A DNA stretch of 64,000 nt from FEN-1279 sp964501535 (lineage in GTDB: Bacteria > Bacteroidota > Ignavibacteria > Tepidaquicellales > Tepidaquicellaceae): NCBI GenBank assembly GCA_964501535.1, contig CAZCSV010000002.1, positions 310,001 to 374,000 of the forward strand. The letters are read 5' to 3'. The notes below the pieces were generated by a model. The model did not search any database. It saw only the letters and a list, made by a program, of their open reading frames with translations, and was not told where the DNA came from. This document shows positions 41,858 through 49,799 of this stretch, piece after piece. Each line of letters begins with the position of its first letter. Position 1 is the stretch's first letter. The position numbers and the translations under genes were made by a program.

Positions 41858-42382
41858 TTGAAAAAGATAGTAGGTCTTTTCGGAATTCTGTTTTTCTCGA
41901 TAATCCTGACATCGCTTGTCTTTCCTCAGACAAAAGTTGGATATATTGATTCCAAAAAGATTATCGATAATATGCAGGAAGCCAAAGATGCGAAGCTGAA
42001 ACTGGATAACCTTGTCAGTGAATGGCAGAAGGAATTAGGTCAACTGCAGGATAGTCTTAAAATAATGAAGGATGATTATGACAAGAAGAAGCTGATTTTA
42101 TCGGACCAGATGAAAACTCAAATGGAAAAGGAAATAAAGGATATTGAAACATCAATATCGAATTTTAAGACTCAGAAATTCGGAGAGAACGGGGAATATT
42201 TCCAGAAACAGACGGATTTTATGAAACCTGTTCAGGACAGGATATTCAAGGCAATCGAGACCGTTGCGAATAAAGAGGATTATGATTATGTATTTGACAG
42301 GAACAGCGATTTGCTGTTACTGTTCGTTAACGAGAAATATGATTTAACTGCAAAGGTGCAGAAAATTATCGAAGGGAAATAA
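41858..42382 (+). CDS. OmpH/Skp-family periplasmic chaperone, copy 2
   Basis: A 174-residue paralogue of the previous gene with the same layout: a signal peptide (residues 1-24), TKVGYIDSKKIIDNMQEA, and a coiled-coil body (SEWQKELGQLQDSLKIMKDD). Its start is also TTG. Two tandem OmpH genes next to bamA are usual in Bacteroidota and Chlorobiota. Identity to copy 1 is low, so the pair may bind different clients. Confidence 0.9.
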   Translation: MKKIVGLFGILFFSIILTSLVFPQTKVGYIDSKKIIDNMQEAKDAKLKLDNLVSEWQKELGQLQDSLKIMKDDYDKKKLILSDQMKTQMEKEIKDIETSISNFKTQKFGENGEYFQKQTDFMKPVQDRIFKAIETVANKEDYDYVFDRNSDLLLLFVNEKYDLTAKVQKIIEGK

Positions 42383-42396
42383 ATAAAGGCATTGAT

Positions 42397-43416
42397 ATGA
42401 AAATCAAAGAAATAGTGCAGTATGTTAACGGGGAATTAGTAGGGAATACCGAAGCTGATATAACAAACGTCGGAAAAATTGAAACGGCACATGGAAACGA
42501 AATTACATTCATTTCAAATCCTCTTTACGAAAAGTATTTTAATACAACGAAAGCAGGTGCCGTATTAGTATCAAAATCTTTTGAAATCAAAGAGGCAAGG
42601 AGCGATATTGCAGTAGTAAGGGTGACGGATCCATATCTGGCTTTTGTGAGTCTGTTGGAACTATTCAACAAAGACGATTCGAAAGAGGAATATGGAATTT
42701 CGGATAACTGTTCAATCGGGAACAATACAAAAATTGGCGACAAGGTTTTTGTAGGTGATTTTGTCTGTGTGGGAAAAAACTGCAGTATCGGGAATGGCAC
42801 TAAGTTACTTGCCGGATGTATTGTCTCAAACGGAGTGAAGATTGGAAACAACTGTACAATCGGCAACAATGTTGTAATACACAGGGAATGTGTGATTAAA
42901 AATAATGTACATATACATTCCGGTACGGTTATTGGAAGCGACGGTTTTGGCTTTGCAAAAAATGAAGACGGCTCTTATAAAAAAATTCTGCAAAAGGGTG
43001 TAGTAGTCATAGATGATGATGTTGAAATTGGAAGTAACTGTACAATAGACAGGGCAACACTCGGAGAAACCCGCATCTGCAGGGGAGTTAAGCTGGATAA
43101 TCAGATTCAAATAGCTCACAACGTATTCATAGATGAAGATACGGTTATTGCGGCGCAAGTCGGAATAGCGGGTACCACAAAAATAGGAAAGAGGTGCATG
43201 ATAGGAGGTCAGGCGGGAATAGTCGGACATATCACGATTTGCGACGATGTGATAATAGGCGCGGCTGTAGGAGTTTCGAAATCGATAACAAAACCCGGAA
43301 TGTATACAGGATACAGGGCGAAACCTTTTAAAGAGGAACTAAGGCAAGAAGCATCAATAAAATACATTGAAAAACTGAGAGAAGAGATTAAGCAATTTAT
43401 AAATAAAAAATTATAA
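42397..43416 (+). CDS. lpxD: UDP-3-O-acylglucosamine N-acyltransferase
   Basis: A 339-residue enzyme adding the second acyl chain in lipid A synthesis. An N-terminal uridine-binding domain (about residues 1-95) precedes a left-handed beta-helix of hexapeptide repeats (SIGNNTKIGDKVFVGD, and similar runs to about residue 310). The catalytic His is likely in QIQIAHNVFI, within the family's NxxQIAHNV segment. The C-terminal helix (residues of about 318-339) holds the acyl-carrier-protein-binding part. It is followed 6 bases later by lpxC-fabZ. Confidence 0.95.
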   Translation: MKIKEIVQYVNGELVGNTEADITNVGKIETAHGNEITFISNPLYEKYFNTTKAGAVLVSKSFEIKEARSDIAVVRVTDPYLAFVSLLELFNKDDSKEEYGISDNCSIGNNTKIGDKVFVGDFVCVGKNCSIGNGTKLLAGCIVSNGVKIGNNCTIGNNVVIHRECVIKNNVHIHSGTVIGSDGFGFAKNEDGSYKKILQKGVVVIDDDVEIGSNCTIDRATLGETRICRGVKLDNQIQIAHNVFIDEDTVIAAQVGIAGTTKIGKRCMIGGQAGIVGHITICDDVIIGAAVGVSKSITKPGMYTGYRAKPFKEELRQEASIKYIEKLREEIKQFINKKL

Positions 43417-43421
43417 CTTAA

Positions 43422-44831
43422 ATGTTAGAAAAGCAGAGAACAATTTTAAAAAGCGTATCGCTCGCGGGGATAGGGCTTCATACGGGAAACAGGTCTTTAA
43501 TGACTTTTAAACCAGCACCCGAGGATTATGGAATAAGATTTAAAAGAATTGACCTTGAAAATTCACCCGAAATACCCGCGGACATTGACCATGTAACGGA
43601 TATATCTCGCGGGACTACGATTGCGATGGGAAATGCCGAAGTCCACACTGTAGAGCACGTACTGGCAGCTATAAGGGGTTGTGAAATTGACAACATTATA
43701 GTTGAGCTTGACAGTAACGAACCTCCTATTATGGATGGAAGTGCAATTGACTATGTTAATACGTTAATCAAAGCAGGGTTCGTAGAGCAGGAGGCTATGA
43801 GGGATTATCTGATAATCGAGGATACTGTTCATTATCATAGCGAAGAGGATAAGGTCGATATTGTTGCTTTGCCGTTAAAAAATAATTTCAGGATATCGCT
43901 GATGATAGATTTTGCCAATCCTGCACTGGGTGTACAACACAGCGGATTGTTCGATTTACAAAGTGAATTCGAGACGGAATTTGCGCCTGCAAGGACTTTT
44001 TGTTTCCTAACGGAAATAGAAATGTTAAAGGAACAGGGGTTAATAAAAGGCGGGGATATTAACAATGCAATCGTAATAGTGGATAAGCAGTTTACCGGCA
44101 ATGAATTTGAAAATTTCAAAAAAAAGCTTGAGCTTGACGAAAAAATAAAAACAGGAAAAACGGGAATATTGGACGATACCCCCTTGAGATTTAAAAATGA
44201 ACCGGCCCGTCATAAGGTTCTTGATATGATAGGGGATTTAGCGTTAATAGGTGCACCGATTAAAGGACAAATTCTTGCGGCAAGACCAGGACATAAATCG
44301 AATATAGAGTTTACGAAGATGCTCCGGAAGTTATATATGCAGAAGAAAGTAGTAAAGAAATATCAAATGCTGAAGACTTCCGCAGGCGTTTTGGATATCG
44401 ATGCGATAATGAAAATTCTTCCTCACAGATATCCGTTTTTACTCGTTGACAGGATACTCGAGATAGAAATAGATACTCAGCGTATCGTAGGATTAAAAAA
44501 CGTAACATATAACGAGCCTTTTTTTGCGGGACATTTCCCCGTCAAACCGATTATGCCGGGAGTGTTGATTGTTGAAGCTATGGCTCAATGCGGAGGAATT
44601 TTGTTAATGCATGCGATGGAAGATGTGGATAAAAAACTTGCTTTCTTCACAACAATGGACAACGTGAAATTCAAAAAACAGGTTGTTCCCGGAGACCAGC
44701 TGGTTTTTGAGATGGAGATAATTTCTTTCAGAAGAGGCTTTTGTAAGATGAAGGGAAAAACATATAAGGGATATATTGGCGGAGAAGTTGCATGTGAAGG
44801 AGAATTTGGAGTCGTATTAGTAGACAGATAA
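43422..44831 (+). CDS. lpxC-fabZ: LpxC-FabZ fusion: UDP-acyl-GlcNAc deacetylase and hydroxyacyl-ACP dehydratase
   Basis: A 469-residue fusion. Residues 1-315 are LpxC, the zinc deacetylase committing lipid A synthesis, with ligands in EVHTVEHVLAAI and ARHKVLDMIGDLAL. Residues of about 322-469 are FabZ, with ILPHRYPFLLVDRI and the catalytic His of FAGHFPVKPIMPGVLIVEAMAQ. The fusion links lipid A and fatty acid synthesis and is characteristic of Bacteroidota and Chlorobiota. No lpxA follows; a bidirectional terminator and convergent pgk close the operon. Confidence 0.96.
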   Translation: MLEKQRTILKSVSLAGIGLHTGNRSLMTFKPAPEDYGIRFKRIDLENSPEIPADIDHVTDISRGTTIAMGNAEVHTVEHVLAAIRGCEIDNIIVELDSNEPPIMDGSAIDYVNTLIKAGFVEQEAMRDYLIIEDTVHYHSEEDKVDIVALPLKNNFRISLMIDFANPALGVQHSGLFDLQSEFETEFAPARTFCFLTEIEMLKEQGLIKGGDINNAIVIVDKQFTGNEFENFKKKLELDEKIKTGKTGILDDTPLRFKNEPARHKVLDMIGDLALIGAPIKGQILAARPGHKSNIEFTKMLRKLYMQKKVVKKYQMLKTSAGVLDIDAIMKILPHRYPFLLVDRILEIEIDTQRIVGLKNVTYNEPFFAGHFPVKPIMPGVLIVEAMAQCGGILLMHAMEDVDKKLAFFTTMDNVKFKKQVVPGDQLVFEMEIISFRRGFCKMKGKTYKGYIGGEVACEGEFGVVLVDR

Positions 44832-44852
44832 AAACAATTTTCTTTAAAATAA

Positions 44853-44887
44853 AAAAAAAGTCAGGATTGTTAATCCCGACTTTTTTT
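44853..44887. terminator. Bidirectional terminator between lpxC-fabZ and pgk
   Basis: A stem of about 15 bp with one mismatch (A-run plus GTCaGGATT against AATCCcGAC plus T-run, 3-base loop) has a T-tract on each strand. It can end both convergent operons. Confidence 0.8.
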
Positions 44888-44902
44888 ATTTACTCAAATT
44901 TA

Positions 44903-46120
44903 TTATGCGTTATTTAATGCTTCGATTCCCGGCAGTACTTTACCTTCGAGGAATTCGAGAGAAGCTCCCCCGCCGGTTGATACGTGGGACACCTTATCTT
45001 CGAGTTCTGCTTTGGCAATGGCCGCGGCAGAATCCCCTCCGCCTATTATGGTAATGGCTCCTTTGGAAGTAGCATCTGCAAGTGCTTCGGCAATTTCGAA
45101 AGTTCCTTTTGCAAAATTATCCATTTCAAAAACACCCAAAGGACCGTTCCATACTATCGTTTTTGAATTCATAATTTCATTTATAAATATTTCTATTGTT
45201 TTTTCGCCGATATCCATTCCCATCCAGTCATTCATATCATCCGTCATTTTATCGAAAGCAACTGTTTTTTTGTTTGCTGTATTTTCGAATTTATCGGTAA
45301 TCACCATATCGACGGGAAGCAGCAGCTCTTTTTTAAGTTGTTTGGCTTTATTTAAAACATCTTTTGCCATTTCAATTTTATCCTCTTCGAGAATTGATTT
45401 GCCTATGTTAAGTCCCATGGCTTTATAAAAAGTAAACATCATACCACCGCCGATTAAAATTTTATCCGCTATATTTAAAATATTTTCAAGGACGTCGATT
45501 TTACCCGAAATTTTTGAACCTCCGAGAATAGCTGTCAGAGGGCGTTTCGGGTTATTGATTGCCGCGGAAAGATATTTTATTTCTTTTTCCATGAGGTAAC
45601 CGGCGGCACAAGTTTTTATAAAATGAGTAACACCTTCTGTCGATGCGTGTGCGCGGTGTGCCGTTCCGAAAGCATCGTTTATATAAACATCGCCGAAAGC
45701 GGCGAGTTTTTGAGAAAAATCTGGTTCGTTTTTTTCTTCTTCCTTGTAAAATCTGAGATTCTCCAGAAGCAAAACATCCCCTACATTCATATTTTTGATT
45801 ACTTCTGTATTATCGGGACTGACGCAGTCGTCGGAGAACAATACTCTTTTATCGAGATATTTCGACAGAAATTCCGCAACTACATCGAGAGAATACTTCG
45901 GATTTTTTTCGCCTTTCGGTCTTCCCAGATGGCTCATCAGGATGCACTTTCCGCCGTTATTTATAATGGCTTTTATGGTGGGGACCGATTCGACTATTCG
46001 TTTTACGTCGGTAATGTTCCTGTCTCCGTCCAGAGGAACGTTGAAATCTACCCGTACAAGAACTCTTTTACCTTTTATTAAATTCTGCTGTATTAAATTA
46101 TCTATTGTTAGTTTATTCAT
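44903..46120 (-). CDS. pgk: Phosphoglycerate kinase
   Basis: A 405-residue glycolytic enzyme transferring phosphate from 1,3-bisphosphoglycerate to ADP. The family signature VLVRVDFNVPLDGDRNITDVKRI is intact, as are MSHLGRPKG, LLENLRFYKEEEKN, YINDAFGTAHRAHAST, LGGSKISGKI, WNGPLGVFEMDNFAKGT and the nucleotide-phosphate loop TIIGGGDSAAAI. It appears monocistronic between the bidirectional terminator and a promoterless-looking AT-rich region. Confidence 0.96.
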   Translation of the reverse strand: MNKLTIDNLIQQNLIKGKRVLVRVDFNVPLDGDRNITDVKRIVESVPTIKAIINNGGKCILMSHLGRPKGEKNPKYSLDVVAEFLSKYLDKRVLFSDDCVSPDNTEVIKNMNVGDVLLLENLRFYKEEEKNEPDFSQKLAAFGDVYINDAFGTAHRAHASTEGVTHFIKTCAAGYLMEKEIKYLSAAINNPKRPLTAILGGSKISGKIDVLENILNIADKILIGGGMMFTFYKAMGLNIGKSILEEDKIEMAKDVLNKAKQLKKELLLPVDMVITDKFENTANKKTVAFDKMTDDMNDWMGMDIGEKTIEIFINEIMNSKTIVWNGPLGVFEMDNFAKGTFEIAEALADATSKGAITIIGGGDSAAAIAKAELEDKVSHVSTGGGASLEFLEGKVLPGIEALNNA

Positions 46121-46234
46121 AATGATATTTTAATTTTTAATAAAAATAATGATATGAAAAATTAAATAAAATGATTAATTATTAATGCTGAATTTATACA
46201 ATAAATATGTGAAGATAGTTTAACATAATTAAAA

Positions 46235-46265
46235 AAGCCCTTTGATTTCCTCAATCAAAGGGCTT
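46235..46265 (-). terminator. Intrinsic terminator of the duplicated-propeller T9SS gene
   Basis: A perfect 13-bp stem (AAGCCCTTTGATT with AATCAAAGGGCTT, 5-base loop) is followed on the minus strand by a T-run. It lies 21 bases past the stop. Confidence 0.85.
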
Positions 46266-46286
46266 AAAAGAATGGAGCTTAAAATA

Positions 46287-48455
46287 TTATTTTATAAGCA
46301 TCATTTTCTTTACTGAAGTGAATTCACCCGCAGTGAGTTTATAAAAATAAACACCGCTCGAGAGTGAAGAAGCGTCGAAGTCAACATTATACACGCCTGA
46401 AGGCCTGTTGTCGTTGACGAGTGTTGCTACTTCTTTTCCGAGAGCATCATAAACCTTTAAAGTAACTAATCCGGATTTCGGTAACGAGAAGTTAATGTTT
46501 GTTACCGGGTTAAACGGATTCGGATAGTTCTGGCTTAAGGAATAAGATGAAGGAACTTCATTGGTAATGGTATGAATTCCTATTAATGGTTGTCCATATC
46601 TTGAGATACCCCCATTGCTTCTCACTGCCCAGATTGTAGCACCTGCACGCGATAATGCAATGTGATAGAAACTACCAGCCGGAGCGGTATACTGTGCAAC
46701 CCAGTTTGCTCCATTGTTTGAAGAATAGTTTACTGCATTTGCCTGTCTTATGAACCACCATGACGAACTTACTCCGACTATACCTGATACGTTACCGGTT
46801 CCGATAGTTGTTAATGCTGACCAGTTAGCACCACCGTTTGTTGTAACATTAATATTTGCGCCACCGCATAAACCAACGTTATCATTGTTAAACCATATTG
46901 CATATTGATTAACTGCAGGTGTAGTCTGGCTTGTCCAGGTAACACCGCCGTTGCTTGAATATGGTAATGCTGTTCCATTTGTTCCGAACCAGATTTTATT
47001 GCCAAGATTGAACATGGCATTATTCCATCCGGCTAATGAACCTGAGGATACATATAAACCGGTTGAATCCCAGTTTGAACCTGCATTCGTGGTTTTCCAT
47101 AATGACCATCTGCCGCCGACGGGGTCACCATAGAAGAAACCTGTATTTGCATTAATGAAAGCAAATCCGTCACCGAATCCGCCTGTTTCCGAGAATACTG
47201 TAGTCCAGTTAGTTCCTCCGTTAGTGGTTTTATAGATAAATGTACCTGATGATGGCGATGTTGTGGCTAAAGCTGTGTTTGCATCAAAACCATAAATACA
47301 ATAGATACTTTCTCCTGTAGGAATATTGCCTCCTACATTTGTCCAGTTTACTCCTTTGTTCGTTGTTTTTAAAACCTTTCCTGATGCACCGCCTATCCAG
47401 GCTATATCATCGTTCACTGCAGAAACAGAGTATAATGCAGTTGTAAGACCAGATGTTTGTTCTGTCCAGGTGCCTGTTGGTACTACCACCAGATTTTCGT
47501 CATACTTTGCAATAAGACCTGCGGCTGTTACTGACCAGCCTCTTATCGTAGTTCCGCTTTGAACTATGCTCATTGCCTGATAAGTTCCTGTACCGGTAAA
47601 TTGCGATGTAAAGGTCGCTCCGTTATCGGATGAGAAATAAATGCTTGCGCCTCTGTTGTACCAGAATCTGTTTGTACCCTGTACAGTGTTAAAGGAATAG
47701 CATGTCCCCGAGCCCGGGAGCGTAAATGTAGCATAATTTAAACCACCGTTTGTTGATTTAAGGGCTACAGTCTGTCCTGTGAAACCGATATCTCCGTTAA
47801 ATGCAACGCTGTATGAATTGGCGCTTCCTGTTGTGGCACCGGAAACCCATGAACCCGTAGCACCGAAGTTTGTTGATTTGTATACCTTTGTGCTGTTGGT
47901 TCCGAACCAGATGTTGTTTCCGACAAGCCACATAGCGTTGTTCCATCCGGCTTCCGCGGCTGCCTGCGGGAGATAGCATCCTGCTGAATCCCATGTTACT
48001 CCGCCATTGGTCGTTTTCCAGAGTGACCATCTTGAACTGACCGGGTCTCCATACATAAATCCGTTGTTTGCATCTTTGAATTTAATATCATCGATGAAAC
48101 CGCCGGTTTGTGTGAATACCTGTGTCCAGGTTGCTCCGCCGTTTGAAGTCCTGTAAACGTATGTTGCTGCCGGAGATGTAGAAACCAGGCAGGTATTTGC
48201 ATCCAGACCGCAGATTGCGTAAACATCCGCTGTTCCGATTGGTGAACCGGTAACGTTTGTCCAGTTAGTACCGCCGTTAGTTGTTCTTAATACAACTCCG
48301 CCGTTGCCGCCTATCCAGCCGACATTTGCATCGACCGCACTGACGGTGTTTAATGATGTTGTTACCCCTGATGTTTGAGCTGTCCAGGTTTGGGCAAAAA
48401 CATTAATTACTAATGCAAAGCATAGTAATGTAGTGAGAAGAATAATTTTTTTCAT
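46287..48455 (-). CDS. T9SS-exported double beta-propeller protein
   Basis: A 722-residue surface protein. Residues 1-21 form a signal peptide. The body consists of two tandem copies of a propeller unit of about 306 residues: copy 1 begins at TWTAQTSGVTTSLNTVSAVD (Trp24) and copy 2 at TWTEQTSGLTTALYSVSAVN (Trp330), and both contain matching blades such as GGRWSLWKTTN/SSRWSLWKTTN and AGWNNAM. The blades are of the YCF48/BNR type. The last 85 residues are a type IX sorting domain (SQNYPNPFNPVTNINF, SGVYFYKL, KKMMLIK). No enzyme motif is visible. It probably works in surface binding. Its promoter region holds no recognisable element. Confidence 0.9.
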   Translation of the reverse strand: MKKIILLTTLLCFALVINVFAQTWTAQTSGVTTSLNTVSAVDANVGWIGGNGGVVLRTTNGGTNWTNVTGSPIGTADVYAICGLDANTCLVSTSPAATYVYRTSNGGATWTQVFTQTGGFIDDIKFKDANNGFMYGDPVSSRWSLWKTTNGGVTWDSAGCYLPQAAAEAGWNNAMWLVGNNIWFGTNSTKVYKSTNFGATGSWVSGATTGSANSYSVAFNGDIGFTGQTVALKSTNGGLNYATFTLPGSGTCYSFNTVQGTNRFWYNRGASIYFSSDNGATFTSQFTGTGTYQAMSIVQSGTTIRGWSVTAAGLIAKYDENLVVVPTGTWTEQTSGLTTALYSVSAVNDDIAWIGGASGKVLKTTNKGVNWTNVGGNIPTGESIYCIYGFDANTALATTSPSSGTFIYKTTNGGTNWTTVFSETGGFGDGFAFINANTGFFYGDPVGGRWSLWKTTNAGSNWDSTGLYVSSGSLAGWNNAMFNLGNKIWFGTNGTALPYSSNGGVTWTSQTTPAVNQYAIWFNNDNVGLCGGANINVTTNGGANWSALTTIGTGNVSGIVGVSSSWWFIRQANAVNYSSNNGANWVAQYTAPAGSFYHIALSRAGATIWAVRSNGGISRYGQPLIGIHTITNEVPSSYSLSQNYPNPFNPVTNINFSLPKSGLVTLKVYDALGKEVATLVNDNRPSGVYNVDFDASSLSSGVYFYKLTAGEFTSVKKMMLIK

Positions 48456-48584
48456 TTTTTCCCTTTTTAGTTAATATAATAGTTTATTTAAAAATAGTAT
48501 AGTTTTCTTAATAAACCTATTTTTTGAATATTAGCGAATTTCTAATTACAAATCAATAATAAAATAAAAATATTTTTTCTTGCC

Positions 48585-49472
48585 TTATTTGATTAGAATC
48601 ATAGATTTAACAGCGGAAAAGCCCTCTGAGATAATCCGGTAAAAGTAAATTCCGCTCGAAAAATAATAATTGTTAAAATTATCGACTGAAAATCGGGATT
48701 CATAAATTCCTGCTTTTAATTTTTCATTTACCAAAACTGCAACCTCTTTTCCCAAAATATCATATATACTTAACCTGACAAAAGAACTTTTTGAGATTTG
48801 AAATTTAATATTCGTAGCGGGATTAAATGGATTCGGATAGTTTTGATACAGAAACGGTTTTTCGGGCAGAGTATTTCCGTTTTTTGAAATACCAATCGAG
48901 TTGGGATTGAATACAACTACGCTGTCGATGGCACACCCGTGACCGTTTACATCTTTGTGCTGGAACGCAATGTATATATTTTCCCCTGAGAACTGGGTCA
49001 AAGGCAGTGTAATTCTGTACCATACCTGAATACCGATAGGTATTCCCGCAATATTGATATTCAGGAGCAGGTTAGTAAAACTGTTTTTAAGGGAGTCCGT
49101 CGTGGATACTTTTATCAACAATGAATCGGGCGGAAAAGGTCCCAGCGCAGATTGTTTGATAAGATAAAAAACCAGAGAATCGCCGATTTCTATCGAATTG
49201 ATTTTTTTTGTGATAAGCCAGTCTTCCCCGCCGTCGTACTGATAATCTATTCGCGCGACTGCGTTTCCCTGTACAGGCGGCTGCATAATAACTGCGGGAA
49301 GCGGGGCGGTTAACCTCTGCCAGACGTTTGCTCCCATTACGTTAATTCTTTTCCAGCCCGTCGGCGGAAAAGTTGTAGATTCAAAACCCTCATTGAGCTT
49401 TATGATTAGTTGCTGAGAAAAGGTTTCCGTGAAAAGGGCTAAGAATACAAGAAGTAAAAATATTTTTCTCAT
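48585..49472 (-). CDS. T9SS-exported cleaved-adhesin-domain protein
   Basis: A 295-residue surface protein. Residues 1-19 form a signal peptide. Residues of about 28-190 are a cleaved-adhesin jelly-roll domain (FPPTGWKRINVMGANVWQR, GGEDWLITKKI, GDSLVFYLI, ENIYIAFQHKDVNGHG). The rest, about residues 205-295, is a type IX sorting domain with YQNYPNPFNPATNIKF and a KSMILIK end. The domain closely parallels the one inserted in the protein at 13075-15759, so the two share an origin. Cleaved-adhesin domains bind carbohydrate or protein in gingipains; the ligand here is unknown. Confidence 0.87.
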   Translation of the reverse strand: MRKIFLLLVFLALFTETFSQQLIIKLNEGFESTTFPPTGWKRINVMGANVWQRLTAPLPAVIMQPPVQGNAVARIDYQYDGGEDWLITKKINSIEIGDSLVFYLIKQSALGPFPPDSLLIKVSTTDSLKNSFTNLLLNINIAGIPIGIQVWYRITLPLTQFSGENIYIAFQHKDVNGHGCAIDSVVVFNPNSIGISKNGNTLPEKPFLYQNYPNPFNPATNIKFQISKSSFVRLSIYDILGKEVAVLVNEKLKAGIYESRFSVDNFNNYYFSSGIYFYRIISEGFSAVKSMILIK

Positions 49473-49799
49473 AATTCCCTCCTGGTATAACTTAAATTTA
49501 TTGGAAAAATTTATTTAATTTAATGAAAATGATTAAATAATGAAATAATAAAATATAAATACTGGAAAATAAATATTATAAAGATTGTATGTTATTGTAT
49601 TTTCAGGTAATTTGTGGACTATGCATTATCGTTAAGATTGTGTAAGCGTCAAAAAAAGTAAGAAAAGGCGGATAGAAAATTTGATAAATTGCTTTTTAGG
49701 TATTTTTTGGGAAATAAAAAACCCTTCAGCTTTTCAGCTGAAGGGTTTCATAATTGATTTTAATTAATCGGGTTATTTAATAACCTTTTTAATTAAATG
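49473..49799. other. Gene-free stretch between two T9SS genes
   Basis: These 327 AT-rich bases hold no credible reading frame. The left part should contain the promoter of the 48585-49472 gene (a GGAG ribosome site lies just before its ATG), and the right part contains the terminator at 49719-49748. I see no RNA gene. Confidence 0.6.
49719..49748 (-). terminator. Intrinsic terminator of the 771-residue T9SS gene
   Basis: A perfect 13-bp stem (AAACCCTTCAGCT with AGCTGAAGGGTTT, 4-base loop) is followed on the minus strand by TTTATTTCCC. It lies about 50 bases beyond the stop. Confidence 0.82.

Noticed and set aside
42826..43230. A 134-residue minus-strand frame opposite lpxD
   Set aside because: Antisense to intact hexapeptide repeats; no start context or domain.
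45012..45428. A 138-residue plus-strand frame inside pgk
   Set aside because: Antisense shadow of a full-length, motif-complete pgk; Ser/Ile-rich composition with no domain.
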